Assembly: GCA_004552595.1 (NCBI GenBank)
Contig: SFNX01000022.1
Coordinates: forward strand, 1-26,349
DNA length: 26,349 nt
DNA from: Lachnospiraceae bacterium
GTDB lineage: Bacteria; Bacillota; Clostridia; Lachnospirales; Lachnospiraceae
Reading direction: 5' to 3'
In this document: piece after piece, positions 15,884 through 23,038 of the stretch
How positions within the stretch are numbered: the stretch's first letter is position 1
Layout: each line of letters begins with the position of its first letter
The notes under the pieces: generated by a model
Databases searched by the model: none
What the model saw: only the letters and a program-made list of their open reading frames with translations
What the model was told of the DNA's origin: nothing
Translations under genes and position numbers: made by a program

Positions 15884-17953
15884 ATGGCAAAAAATCTAGT
15901 GATAGTTGAGTCACCTGCAAAGGTAAAGACGATCAAGAAATTTCTTGGAAGTAATTATGAGGTAATGGCGTCGATGGGACATGTCCGCGACCTGCCAAAG
16001 AGCCAGCTTGGCGTTGATACAGAAAATGATTACGAACCTAAGTACATTACAATCAGGGGAAAGGGAGATTTACTTGCGTCTTTACGTAAGGAAGTAAAGA
16101 AAGCAGATAAGATTTATCTTGCAACTGACCCTGACCGTGAGGGAGAGGCGATTTCGTGGCATCTATTATTCGCGCTGAATCTGTCAGATAAGAAAGTGTA
16201 TCGTATCACTTTTAACGAAATCACGAAAAACGCTGTTAAAGAGTCAATTAAAAATGCACGTGACATTGACATGAATCTTGTTGATGCCCAGCAGGCAAGA
16301 CGAGTGCTTGACAGAATTGTCGGATATAAGATTTCGCCGTTACTTTGGGTTAAAATAAAAAGAGGACTTTCGGCAGGACGTGTTCAGTCAGCTGCATTAA
16401 GAATAATTTGTGACAGGGAAGCAGAGATTGATGCATTTATCCCTGAAGAATACTGGACAATCGATGCACTTTTAACGCCACTTGGTGAGAAGAAGCAGAT
16501 TGTTGCACATCTTAGCGAGGAAAACAACAAAAAAATCGAAATACATTCTTCAGAAGACTGTAAGAGAATTCTTGCAAATCTTAAAGGCAAAAAATTTGAA
16601 GTTGCCGATGTGAAAAAGGCTAAGAAGCTTAAGAAGGCTCCGCTGCCGTTTACAACGTCAACCCTTCAGCAGGAAGCGAGTAAGACTCTTAATTTTGCAA
16701 CACAGAAAACAATGCGTATTGCACAGGGGCTTTACGAGGGCGTTAATGTTAAAGGTGAAGGTACGGTCGGTATAATTACATACCTTCGTACAGATTCAAC
16801 AAGAATTTCGGATGAAGCTCAGAAGGCTGCAGAAGAATACATCAGCAAAGAATACGGCGAAGAGTATGCCTCAAAGGCATCTGCAGCAGCCAAAAACGGC
16901 AAGAATATCCAGGATGCGCACGAGGCAATAAGGCCTACAGACATTACGCGCACACCGCAGATGCTTAAGGATTCACTTAACAGAGACCAGCTAAGACTTT
17001 ATACTCTTATCTGGAAGAGATTTGTTGCATGCCGTATGAAGGATGCTGAATACGAGACGACAAGCGTTAAGATTTCAGCAGGCGATTACAAATTCAATGT
17101 ATCAGCGTCAAAGGTTACATTTGACGGATATCTTTTAGTGTATTCTTCTGATGATGATGAAAAGACAGACAACAATGTTTTGCTTAAGAGCATAGATAAA
17201 AACACAAAGCTTGAATTTAACGGCTTTGACGACAAGCAGCATTTTACGCAGCCTCCGGCACATTTTACGGAAGCATCTTTAGTAAAGACAATGGAGGAAC
17301 TTGGTGTAGGAAGACCAAGTACATATGCGCCGACTATTTCAACAATACTTGGAAGGCATTATGTTTCTAAGGACGGCAAGAACCTCTTTACAACAGAACT
17401 TGGGGAAGCGGTAAATGCCATGATGGTTGAAGCGTTCCCTGAAATTGTTGACCTTAACTTTACTGCCGACATGGAGAGGCAGCTTGATGAAGTTGAAGAA
17501 GGCACTGCTAAATGGAAGGACATTATCCGCAACTTCTATCCATCTCTTGATAAAGAAGTTAAAGAAGCCGAGAAAAAGCTTGAGAGTGTCAAAATCGAAG
17601 ATGAAGTCAGCGATGAGGTATGCGATTTATGCGGAAGAAACTTCGTCATTAAATATGGTCCTCACGGCAAGTTCCTTGCATGCCCGGGATTTCCTGAATG
17701 TAAGAATACAAAGCCGTTCCTTGAAAGAATCGGTGTTAAATGTCCTATCTGCGGAAAGGATATTGTCGCAAGAAGATCTAAAAAGGGCAGAAGATTTTAT
17801 GGTTGTGAGGCCGGCACGGAGTGTGAGTTTATCTCATGGAATATGCCGTCTAAGGAAAAGTGTGAAAAGTGCGGAAGCATTATGCTTATAAAGGGCAATA
17901 AACTTCAGTGCTACAATGAGAAGTGTGGATTTGTTAAAGACCGCACAAATTAA
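15884..17953 (+). CDS. topA: DNA topoisomerase I
   Basis: Type IA topoisomerase that relaxes negative supercoils; 689 aa from ATG 15884. I choose this start because the family begins with MAKNLVIVESPAKVKTIKKFLG and GAAGGAG lies just upstream. The frame is open further left, but that extension overlaps dprA and is not conserved text. The Toprim domain has E10 in VESPAK and D82-P-D84-R-E86 (DPDREGEAISWHL). The catalytic tyrosine is Y300 in ITYLRTDSTRIS. The C-terminus carries cysteine-rich zinc-ribbon repeats starting at C580 (CDLCGRNF, CPGFPEC; CPICGKDI, CEAGTEC; CEKCGSIM, CYNEKCG). It is the last gene of comM-dprA-topA; the first terminator downstream is at 18086. Confidence 0.97.
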   Translation: MAKNLVIVESPAKVKTIKKFLGSNYEVMASMGHVRDLPKSQLGVDTENDYEPKYITIRGKGDLLASLRKEVKKADKIYLATDPDREGEAISWHLLFALNLSDKKVYRITFNEITKNAVKESIKNARDIDMNLVDAQQARRVLDRIVGYKISPLLWVKIKRGLSAGRVQSAALRIICDREAEIDAFIPEEYWTIDALLTPLGEKKQIVAHLSEENNKKIEIHSSEDCKRILANLKGKKFEVADVKKAKKLKKAPLPFTTSTLQQEASKTLNFATQKTMRIAQGLYEGVNVKGEGTVGIITYLRTDSTRISDEAQKAAEEYISKEYGEEYASKASAAAKNGKNIQDAHEAIRPTDITRTPQMLKDSLNRDQLRLYTLIWKRFVACRMKDAEYETTSVKISAGDYKFNVSASKVTFDGYLLVYSSDDDEKTDNNVLLKSIDKNTKLEFNGFDDKQHFTQPPAHFTEASLVKTMEELGVGRPSTYAPTISTILGRHYVSKDGKNLFTTELGEAVNAMMVEAFPEIVDLNFTADMERQLDEVEEGTAKWKDIIRNFYPSLDKEVKEAEKKLESVKIEDEVSDEVCDLCGRNFVIKYGPHGKFLACPGFPECKNTKPFLERIGVKCPICGKDIVARRSKKGRRFYGCEAGTECEFISWNMPSKEKCEKCGSIMLIKGNKLQCYNEKCGFVKDRTN

Positions 17954-17956
17954 TGC

Positions 17957-17983
17957 TAAAGAAAAATGATGATATTCCGATAT
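17957..17983 (+). promoter_or_regulatory. sigma-28 (SigD/FliA)-type promoter
   Basis: TAAA (17957-17960), exactly 15 bases, then TCCGATAT (17976-17983). The Bacillus SigD consensus is TAAA-N15-GCCGATAT, so only the first base of the -10 region differs. It starts 4 bases after the topA stop and points toward flgB. Predicted start of transcription is about 17990. Confidence 0.7.
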
Positions 17984-17989
17984 ATACAT

Positions 17990-18120
17990 TGAGAGTAATG
18001 TGTGCTATCATAGGTAACGTCACAAGGTGACGGAGAGAGGTTTACATAATAGCGCAGATATAAAACGGATTTTATATTTAAGCTCAAAAGGACTTGTTTT
18101 TTACAGGTCCTTTTTTGTTC
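17990..18120 (+). ncRNA. candidate sigma-28-dependent structured small RNA or terminator-gated leader
   Basis: Between the sigma-28 promoter and an intrinsic terminator lie ordered complementary segments. P1: TGTGCTAT (18001-18008) with ATAGCGCA (18049-18056), 8 bp with one G-U. P2: GTAA (18014-18017) with TTAC (18042-18045). P3 stacks on it: CGTCAC (18018-18023) with GTGACG (18027-18032), closed by AAG. A 9-base purine-rich bulge (GAGAGAGGT, 18033-18041) sits on one side. A second hairpin, ATATAAAA-CGGA-TTTTATAT (18058-18077), precedes the terminator. No convincing ORF is present (the longest ATG frame has 10 codons). I match it to no Rfam family I know. It may alternatively be only the topA 3' untranslated region. 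Confidence 0.45.
18086..18120 (+). terminator. intrinsic terminator upstream of flgB
   Basis: Arm AAAAGGACTTGT (18086-18097) pairs with ACAGGTCCTTTT (18103-18114) with one G-U wobble, followed by a T-run (18111-18116). It ends the comM-dprA-topA transcript and any transcript from the sigma-28 promoter at 17957. Confidence 0.88.
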
Positions 18121-18189
18121 TTTACTCTTATGTAAACCAATATGTAGTAACAAAGAAAAATATAAAACACAAGATAATGTGTTTTTTAT

Positions 18190-18210
18190 AGAAAATTTCT
18201 TGTATTTTCT
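18190..18210. promoter_or_regulatory. palindromic operator candidate over the flgB -35 box
   Basis: AGAAAAT (18190-18196) and ATTTTCT (18204-18210) are perfect inverted repeats separated by 7 bases, centred on 18200, where the -35 box of the flgB promoter begins. An A/T hairpin (AAAACACA/TGTGTTTT, 18164-18185) lies just upstream. The binding protein is unknown. Confidence 0.4.
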
Positions 18211-18227
18211 CACGAATGCTTTATAAT
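18200..18227 (+). promoter_or_regulatory. sigma-A promoter of the flagellar operon
   Basis: TTGTAT (18200-18205), 16-base spacer, TATAAT (18222-18227). The start would fall near 18234, leaving a very short leader that still contains most of the AGGTGGG ribosome site before ATG 18250. Confidence 0.72.
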
Positions 18228-18249
18228 ATAGAAAGGTGGGTGAATAATT

Positions 18250-18651
18250 ATGATAAATACAGGGGTATATGATTACATTAATGTCCTTGATAAGGCAGCA
18301 GACGGCTCATGGGCAAGAAATAATGCGATAGCTAACAATATCGCTAATATTGATACGCCTAACTATAAGAGGAAGGATGTCTCCTTCCAGAAGGAGCTTG
18401 AGCACGCGTTAAGGGCCTCTAAGTACACAAGTCTTGATGAAAAGGTTAGTGAGCTGAATAAAGGTAACAGGCTCTCACACATTGAACCGCGTACGTACAC
18501 AGATTACGCGAATTATTCCTATCGACTGGATAAAAATAATGTAGATATTGATAACGAGAACGTTGAACTTGCTTCGAACCAGATTGTATATCAGGCTTTG
18601 GTAGAAAGTATTGACGCTGAATTCAAGAATTTAAAGACCGTTATCAAGTAG
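18250..18651 (+). CDS. flgB: flagellar basal-body rod protein FlgB
   Basis: 133 aa. FlgB is a proximal rod subunit exported by the flagellar type III system and assembled between the MS ring and the distal rod. The N-terminal rod signature IANNIANIDTPNYKRKDVSF is clear, and the C-terminus (YQALVESIDAEFKNLKTVI) is the helical partner that packs against it. First gene of the flagellar operon, with AAGGTGGG before ATG 18250 and its own sigma-A promoter. In Bacillus flgB also opens the fla/che operon. Confidence 0.96.
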   Translation: MINTGVYDYINVLDKAADGSWARNNAIANNIANIDTPNYKRKDVSFQKELEHALRASKYTSLDEKVSELNKGNRLSHIEPRTYTDYANYSYRLDKNNVDIDNENVELASNQIVYQALVESIDAEFKNLKTVIK

Positions 18652-18675
18652 GAGAGAAGCACTTAGACCGTTGTA

Positions 18676-18693
18676 AGATTACTTTGGTAATCT
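18676..18693 (+). other. intercistronic hairpin between flgB and flgC
   Basis: AGATTAC (18676-18682) pairs perfectly with GTAATCT (18687-18693) around a TTTG loop. No T-run follows, so it is not a terminator; it may affect mRNA processing or stability in the 65-base flgB-flgC gap. Confidence 0.5.
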
Positions 18694-18716
18694 GATTCAG
18701 TGAATTGGAGGTTAAA

Positions 18717-19166
18717 ATGAGCGTATTTAAATCATTTGGTGTTAACGCATCAGGTATGACTGCAGAGCGTTATCGTCTGGACATAATATCAGAAAACATT
18801 GCTAATGCGAATACTACCCGTACGGAAGAGGGCACACCTTACAGAAGAAAGATTGTTACTTTCGCAGAGAAGGATGTTGATGCCACTTCTTTTGGGGCAA
18901 TTTATGCTAAAGCAAGGGGCTACCATACCGGTGACGGAGTTAAAGTTACGCGGGTACATGAGGACACTACTACCGACCTCATTAAAGTGTATGATCCGGC
19001 GCATCCTGACGCTGATGAGAACGGATATGTAATGTATCCTAATGTCAACACTATTACAGAAATGACGAACATGATTGATGCAACACGTGCATACGAAGCT
19101 AACGCTACTGCATTCTCGGCATCTAAGAACATGGCACAGCGCGGACTACAGATTGGACAGTCATAA
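18717..19166 (+). CDS. flgC: flagellar basal-body rod protein FlgC
   Basis: 149 aa from ATG 18717, chosen because TTGGAGG at 18705-18711 is its ribosome site; an in-frame TTG at 18705 lies inside that site and is not the start. N-terminal rod motif: VNASGMTAERYRLDIISENIANANTTRTEEGTPYRRK. The C-terminus MTNMIDATRAYEANATAFSASKNMAQRGLQIGQ is the conserved FlgC ending. It forms the proximal rod with FlgB. It lies 65 bases after flgB and 17 before fliE. Confidence 0.96.
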   Translation: MSVFKSFGVNASGMTAERYRLDIISENIANANTTRTEEGTPYRRKIVTFAEKDVDATSFGAIYAKARGYHTGDGVKVTRVHEDTTTDLIKVYDPAHPDADENGYVMYPNVNTITEMTNMIDATRAYEANATAFSASKNMAQRGLQIGQS

Positions 19167-19183
19167 TATATTGAAGGGGCAAA

Positions 19184-19501
19184 ATGGACATTAATTCTTT
19201 GTTAAATATATCGTCTCCGGCGATAACGGAGGCAGCAAAAAATGCGACAGTAAGCAGAGTTAAGGAAGGCGATGAAAGCTTCTCCTCGCTTTTTCAGTCG
19301 GCATTAAGCAATATCAACGAAACGAATACACTGCTTAATCAGCAGGAGGAAGAGGAAATTAAATTCGCACTTGGTATTACGGACAATACTCATGATTTGT
19401 CAATTGCCATGGCTAAGGCACAGACGGCATTAAGCTACACGGTGGCGCTAAGGGACAAATTCATCGAGTCATACCAGCAGATTATGCAGATTCAGGTATA
19501 G
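19184..19501 (+). CDS. fliE: flagellar hook-basal body complex protein FliE
   Basis: 105 aa, standard length. FliE joins the MS ring (FliF) to the rod and is the first export substrate. The C-terminal half is diagnostic: FALGITDNTHDLSIAMAKAQTALSYTVALRDKFIESYQQIMQIQV. The N-terminal half is a disordered Ser/Asn-rich stretch with FSSLFQSALSNINETN. Starts at ATG 19184 after GAAGGGG, 17 bases from flgC. Confidence 0.95.
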   Translation: MDINSLLNISSPAITEAAKNATVSRVKEGDESFSSLFQSALSNINETNTLLNQQEEEEIKFALGITDNTHDLSIAMAKAQTALSYTVALRDKFIESYQQIMQIQV

Positions 19502-19527
19502 TCGGTTCAGGCACTAGGTACAGGTAA

Positions 19528-21141
19528 ATGCAGGAGAGATTTCAGCAGCTTCTCACGAATATAAGAGAATGGTGGGACAAGTTCACAACAAAGCAGAAAA
19601 CATTGATTATCAGCGTGGCAGCAGGTGTTGTAGTAGCACTTGCTGTTCTTGGTACTGTACTTACAAGACCTCAGTATACAACTCTCATAAGATGTGAGAG
19701 CACAAAGGATGCATCTAACATCATTGATTTGCTTAAAGAAAACGCAATCACCTACGAGGTTACGGACGATGGACTTAATATTTCAGTCCAGGAAAAGGAC
19801 CTTTCAACGGCAACACTTCTTCTTGGTGCCAACAATTATCCGGCGGCAGGTTATTCTTTGTCGGAAGCTCTTTCGGGTGGATTTTCAACGACAGAATCAG
19901 ATAAGCAGAAAACATATAAATTATACTTAGAGACGAAGCTTAAGGAAGTAATGGAAGCACAGAGTGCGGTAAACGCAGCTTACGTTACGCTTAATATTCC
20001 TGATGATGACGGTACACTTCTTGCAGAAAAGGAAGAACCTTATGCATCGGTAATGCTTGACCTTGAAGAGGAACTTGGCAACGGAGTTGCGGAAAGCTTT
20101 GCTAAAAATATCGCAACAGCGCTTGGCTCTAAGACACCGGAGAATGTAAGCATTATTGATTCTAACGGAAATCTGTTATTCTCAGGCGCAGATTATTCAA
20201 GCTCTAATTCCAATATTGTCAATACAACCAATCAGCTACAGCTTAAAGCTGAAGCGGAGAGGCTTGTGAAGCAGGAGGTTACTTCGGTACTCCTTGGTTC
20301 AAATCTCTACGAAGATGTTAAAGTTGCACCGAATCTTTCGCTTGATTTTTCACTTGTGGAACAGACAGAGCATAAATATACGCAGGCAGATGAGAACGGT
20401 ACAAATGTCCTTTCTCACGAAGATACATACGAATCGACCGGAGTAGGTGCGGTGGAAGGAGTTCCGGGAACCGATTCCAATGGTGAAGAAAATACATACG
20501 TTATCGAAGATGATGACAGGTCACAATATTCAGTCAATGAAGAATCACGTGATTATCTTCCTAGTGAAACAATCATCACAACTACGATTCCGTCAGGTGC
20601 AATTAAGTATGACAAGTCATCAATTGCCATTACGGCTTCGCACTATGTGATTTACAAGGAAGCAGAGGTGAGAGAGCAGGGACTTCTTGACGGAATTACT
20701 TTTAAGGAATTCAAGCTCGCCAATTCAGAAATGGTTAAGAAGACTGTTGATGAAGAAATGGTTCAGCTTGTTGCAAACGCAACAGGTATTCCTGTTGCCA
20801 ATATTTCGATCATTGCATATGATGTACCAATCTTCCAGGAGGAAGAAGGTAACGGACTTGAGGCAACGGATATTGCACAGATTGTTCTTATTGTACTGAT
20901 TCTTGCATTACTTGGATTTGTTGTCTTTTCAACACTTAAGAAAGACAAGAAGGAAGAGCCTCAGGAAGAAGAACTTTCAGTGGAGAATCTTTTGCAGACT
21001 ACGCAGGAAGTATCTTCTGTTGAAGATATTGACGTTGAAACAAAGTCGGACATCAGGCTTATGGTGGAGAAGTTTGTTGATGAAAATCCGGATGCGGCAG
21101 CAGCATTGCTTCGCAACTGGTTAAATGACAGTTGGGGTTAA
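19528..21141 (+). CDS. fliF: flagellar MS-ring protein FliF
   Basis: 537 aa. FliF forms the membrane/supramembrane ring that houses the export gate and carries FliG. A membrane segment spans about residues 24-46 (TLIISVAAGVVVALAVLGTVL) and a second about 449-470 (IAQIVLIVLILALLGFVVFS). Between them are ring-building motifs: YTTLIRCESTKDASNIIDLLKENAITYEV, then AAYVTLNIPDDD, the NVSIIDSNGNLLF stretch, and the YLPSETIITTTIPSGAIKYDKSSIAI region. The C-terminal cytoplasmic tail (VRLMVEKF-like IRLMVEKFVDENPDAAAALLRNWL) is the FliG-binding end. The ribosome site before ATG 19528 is weak (CAGGTAA). Confidence 0.96.
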   Translation: MQERFQQLLTNIREWWDKFTTKQKTLIISVAAGVVVALAVLGTVLTRPQYTTLIRCESTKDASNIIDLLKENAITYEVTDDGLNISVQEKDLSTATLLLGANNYPAAGYSLSEALSGGFSTTESDKQKTYKLYLETKLKEVMEAQSAVNAAYVTLNIPDDDGTLLAEKEEPYASVMLDLEEELGNGVAESFAKNIATALGSKTPENVSIIDSNGNLLFSGADYSSSNSNIVNTTNQLQLKAEAERLVKQEVTSVLLGSNLYEDVKVAPNLSLDFSLVEQTEHKYTQADENGTNVLSHEDTYESTGVGAVEGVPGTDSNGEENTYVIEDDDRSQYSVNEESRDYLPSETIITTTIPSGAIKYDKSSIAITASHYVIYKEAEVREQGLLDGITFKEFKLANSEMVKKTVDEEMVQLVANATGIPVANISIIAYDVPIFQEEEGNGLEATDIAQIVLIVLILALLGFVVFSTLKKDKKEEPQEEELSVENLLQTTQEVSSVEDIDVETKSDIRLMVEKFVDENPDAAAALLRNWLNDSWG

Positions 21142-21142
21142 T

Positions 21143-22159
21143 ATGGCCAGGAAAGAAGAAACAGAATTACTTGGGTTACAAAAAGCGGCTATTCTTCTTA
21201 TTGCGTTAGGTCCTGAAAGATCTGCGCTTATTTTTAAGCACCTTAAGGAAGAAGAAATCGAAGACCTTACGCTTGAAATAGCCAATACACGTTCAATCAC
21301 ACCGCAGGTTAAGGAAGCGGTAGTCGAAGAGTTTTATCAGGTATGTCTTGCCCAGCAGTACATAGCAGAAGGCGGTATCGGATATGCTAAGGAACTTCTT
21401 GAAAAGGCACTTGGCGCTGATAAGGCATTAGACGTTATCGGTAAGCTTACTGCTTCGCTTCAGGTTAAGCCTTTCGAATTTATTCGTAAGACCGAAGCCA
21501 GCCAGCTTATTAACTTTATTCAGGATGAGCATCCGCAAACGATTGCTCTTATTTTGTCATACTTAAATCCGGCACAGGCAGCACTTATAGTATCTGCACT
21601 TCCGCCGGACAGACAGGCAGACGTTGCAAAGCGTATTGCAACGATGGACAGAACATCGCCGGATGTTATAAAGGATGTTGAGAAAATACTTGAATCTAAG
21701 CTTGCATCACTTGTTAACCAGGATTACACAATCATCGGTGGTGTTGATGCAATCGTAGAGATTCTTAATACAGTTGACAGAAGTACAGAAAAGCACATCA
21801 TGGAAATTCTTGAAATGGATGAGCCTGAGCTTGCAGACGAAATCCGAAAGAAAATGTTCGTATTCGAGGATATTCTTCTTCTCGATTCACGTGCTATTCA
21901 GCGTGTACTTCGTGATGTTGATAATGCAGACCTTGCAATTGCGCTTAAGTCTGCTAACGAAGAAGTTCAGAATGCAATCTTTGACAACCTTTCTAAGAGA
22001 CTTGCAGCCATGATTAAGGAAGATATGGAATTCATGGGACCTGTTCGTATGAAGGATGTTGAAGAAGCACAGCAGAAGATTGTTAATATAATTCGTGCAC
22101 TTGAAGATTCTAATGAAATCGTTATTTCACGTGGTGGAGGCGACGAGATAATTGCATAA
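21143..22159 (+). CDS. fliG: flagellar motor switch protein FliG
   Basis: 338 aa from ATG 21143, one base after the fliF stop, with TTGGGG upstream. An in-frame ATG at 21125 inside fliF would add six residues but has no ribosome site and is not typical. FliG is the rotor protein that receives torque from the stator and sets rotation direction. Seen: LQKAAILLIALGPERSALIFKHLKEEEIEDL (N domain, binds FliF), EHPQTIALILSYLNPAQAALIVSALP from E129 (middle, ARM repeat, binds FliM), and the charged C-terminal torque helix region (DLAIALKSANEEVQNAIFDNLSKRLAAMIKEDMEFMGPVRMKDVEEAQQKIV). The end overlaps the TTG start of fliH by 8 bases. Confidence 0.97.
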   Translation: MARKEETELLGLQKAAILLIALGPERSALIFKHLKEEEIEDLTLEIANTRSITPQVKEAVVEEFYQVCLAQQYIAEGGIGYAKELLEKALGADKALDVIGKLTASLQVKPFEFIRKTEASQLINFIQDEHPQTIALILSYLNPAQAALIVSALPPDRQADVAKRIATMDRTSPDVIKDVEKILESKLASLVNQDYTIIGGVDAIVEILNTVDRSTEKHIMEILEMDEPELADEIRKKMFVFEDILLLDSRAIQRVLRDVDNADLAIALKSANEEVQNAIFDNLSKRLAAMIKEDMEFMGPVRMKDVEEAQQKIVNIIRALEDSNEIVISRGGGDEIIA

Positions 22160-23006
22160 TAATTTACTCAAATCCGGAAACGTAATAAAGAACGATGATG
22201 CAAGAGTCATAGATTCAAATGAAAAAGTTGCAGAGCGACTTAAAGTACTTGCCGAGCGCATGCAGAATGAACCAGAGGGTGATTTTTACGATGAGTTTAA
22301 TGCAGGGCTTGATGCAGTACAGGTTGAACAGCTACTTGGAGATCCTGATAATGCTACAGGGCAGGACATAACTCCAGATTTTGATACAGCGGCCTTTGAT
22401 CAGATGTTAGAGGAGGCAAAGACACAGGCAGAGGGGATTCTTGCAGCGGCAAGGGAGGAAGCTGAAGGAATCATTAAAGATGCTGAAACTAAAGCCGAGC
22501 AAATTAAGTCAAAGGCACTGGCTGACGGGCACGATGAGGGTTATAATTCCGGCTATTCAGAAGGTATGGAGGTCGGAAGAGCTGCAGAGCAGAGATGTGC
22601 TGAGAGAGAAAGTGAATTGGAAGCATATTATGCGCGTAAAATCGAAGAGCTTGAACCGGCTTTTGTCGATAAGCTGACAGATATTTACGAGCATGTATTT
22701 ATGCTTGATTTATCTGACAAAAAAGAGCTTATTCACTATCTTATCACAGATGCAATGCGAAACATTGAAGGGGGCAAATCATTTCTTATTCACGTATCAA
22801 AAGAAGACTACGAATATGTGAATGAACATAGGGAAGAGCTTATGACAGGTCTTCCGCAAAGTTCCACTTTAGAAGTAATTGAGGATATGACTTTGGCGCA
22901 GTCTCAGTGCTATATCGAAGCAGATTCGGGAATTTTTGACTGCGGACTTGGGACAGAGCTTAAGCTTCTTAAAAAGGAACTCACTCTTCTTTCGTATAGA
23001 GCATGA
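22152..23006 (+). CDS. fliH: flagellar assembly protein FliH
   Basis: 284 aa. FliH is the peripheral stator of the export ATPase FliI and delivers it to the export gate. The start is TTG 22152, overlapping fliG by 8 bases: the resulting MHNNLLKSGNVIKNDDARVID matches the normal clostridial FliH beginning (an LIKSG-type start followed by DDARVID), and no ATG fits. TGGAGG lies 11 bases upstream. The middle is an Ala/Glu coiled coil (MLEEAKTQAEGILAAAREEAEGIIKDAETKAEQIKSKA), followed by a Gly-periodic helix (HDEGYNSGYSEGMEVGRAAEQ) typical of the family, and the C-terminal FliI-binding domain. Identification rests on these features and on position between fliG and fliI. Confidence 0.92.
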   Translation: MHNNLLKSGNVIKNDDARVIDSNEKVAERLKVLAERMQNEPEGDFYDEFNAGLDAVQVEQLLGDPDNATGQDITPDFDTAAFDQMLEEAKTQAEGILAAAREEAEGIIKDAETKAEQIKSKALADGHDEGYNSGYSEGMEVGRAAEQRCAERESELEAYYARKIEELEPAFVDKLTDIYEHVFMLDLSDKKELIHYLITDAMRNIEGGKSFLIHVSKEDYEYVNEHREELMTGLPQSSTLEVIEDMTLAQSQCYIEADSGIFDCGLGTELKLLKKELTLLSYRA

Positions 23007-23015
23007 TCTGCTAAA

Positions 23016-23027
23016 CTCCCTTAGGAG
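23016..23027 (+). promoter_or_regulatory. small hairpin enclosing the fliI Shine-Dalgarno
   Basis: CTCC (23016-23019) pairs with GGAG (23024-23027) across CTTA; GGAG is the ribosome site of fliI. The start codon is TTG 23039, 11 bases downstream, so initiation is predicted to be weak and helped by ribosomes arriving from fliH. The stem is only 4 bp. Confidence 0.4.
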
Positions 23028-23038
23028 AAATTACTGTT

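Noticed and set aside
15469..15936. 155-codon minus-strand frame across the dprA-topA junction
   Set aside because: Overlaps two well-identified genes and has Cys/Phe/Ile-rich low-complexity text without a recognised domain.
17998..18030. ATG frame of 10 codons inside the candidate RNA
   Set aside because: Too short, ribosome site (GAGAG) too close to the ATG, and the sequence is better explained by paired stems.
17990..18120. Cyclic-di-GMP (GEMM) riboswitch before flgB
   Set aside because: I could not find the conserved GEMM-I core words or the type II core; no match beyond the general presence of hairpins and a terminator.
18190..18210. CodY box at the flgB promoter
   Set aside because: The half-sites are in the wrong relative orientation and spacing for AATTTTCWGAAAATT; kept only as an unassigned palindrome.
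21125..21142. Earlier in-frame ATG for fliG
   Set aside because: It lies inside fliF without a ribosome site; ATG 21143 follows TTGGGG and gives the usual FliG beginning.
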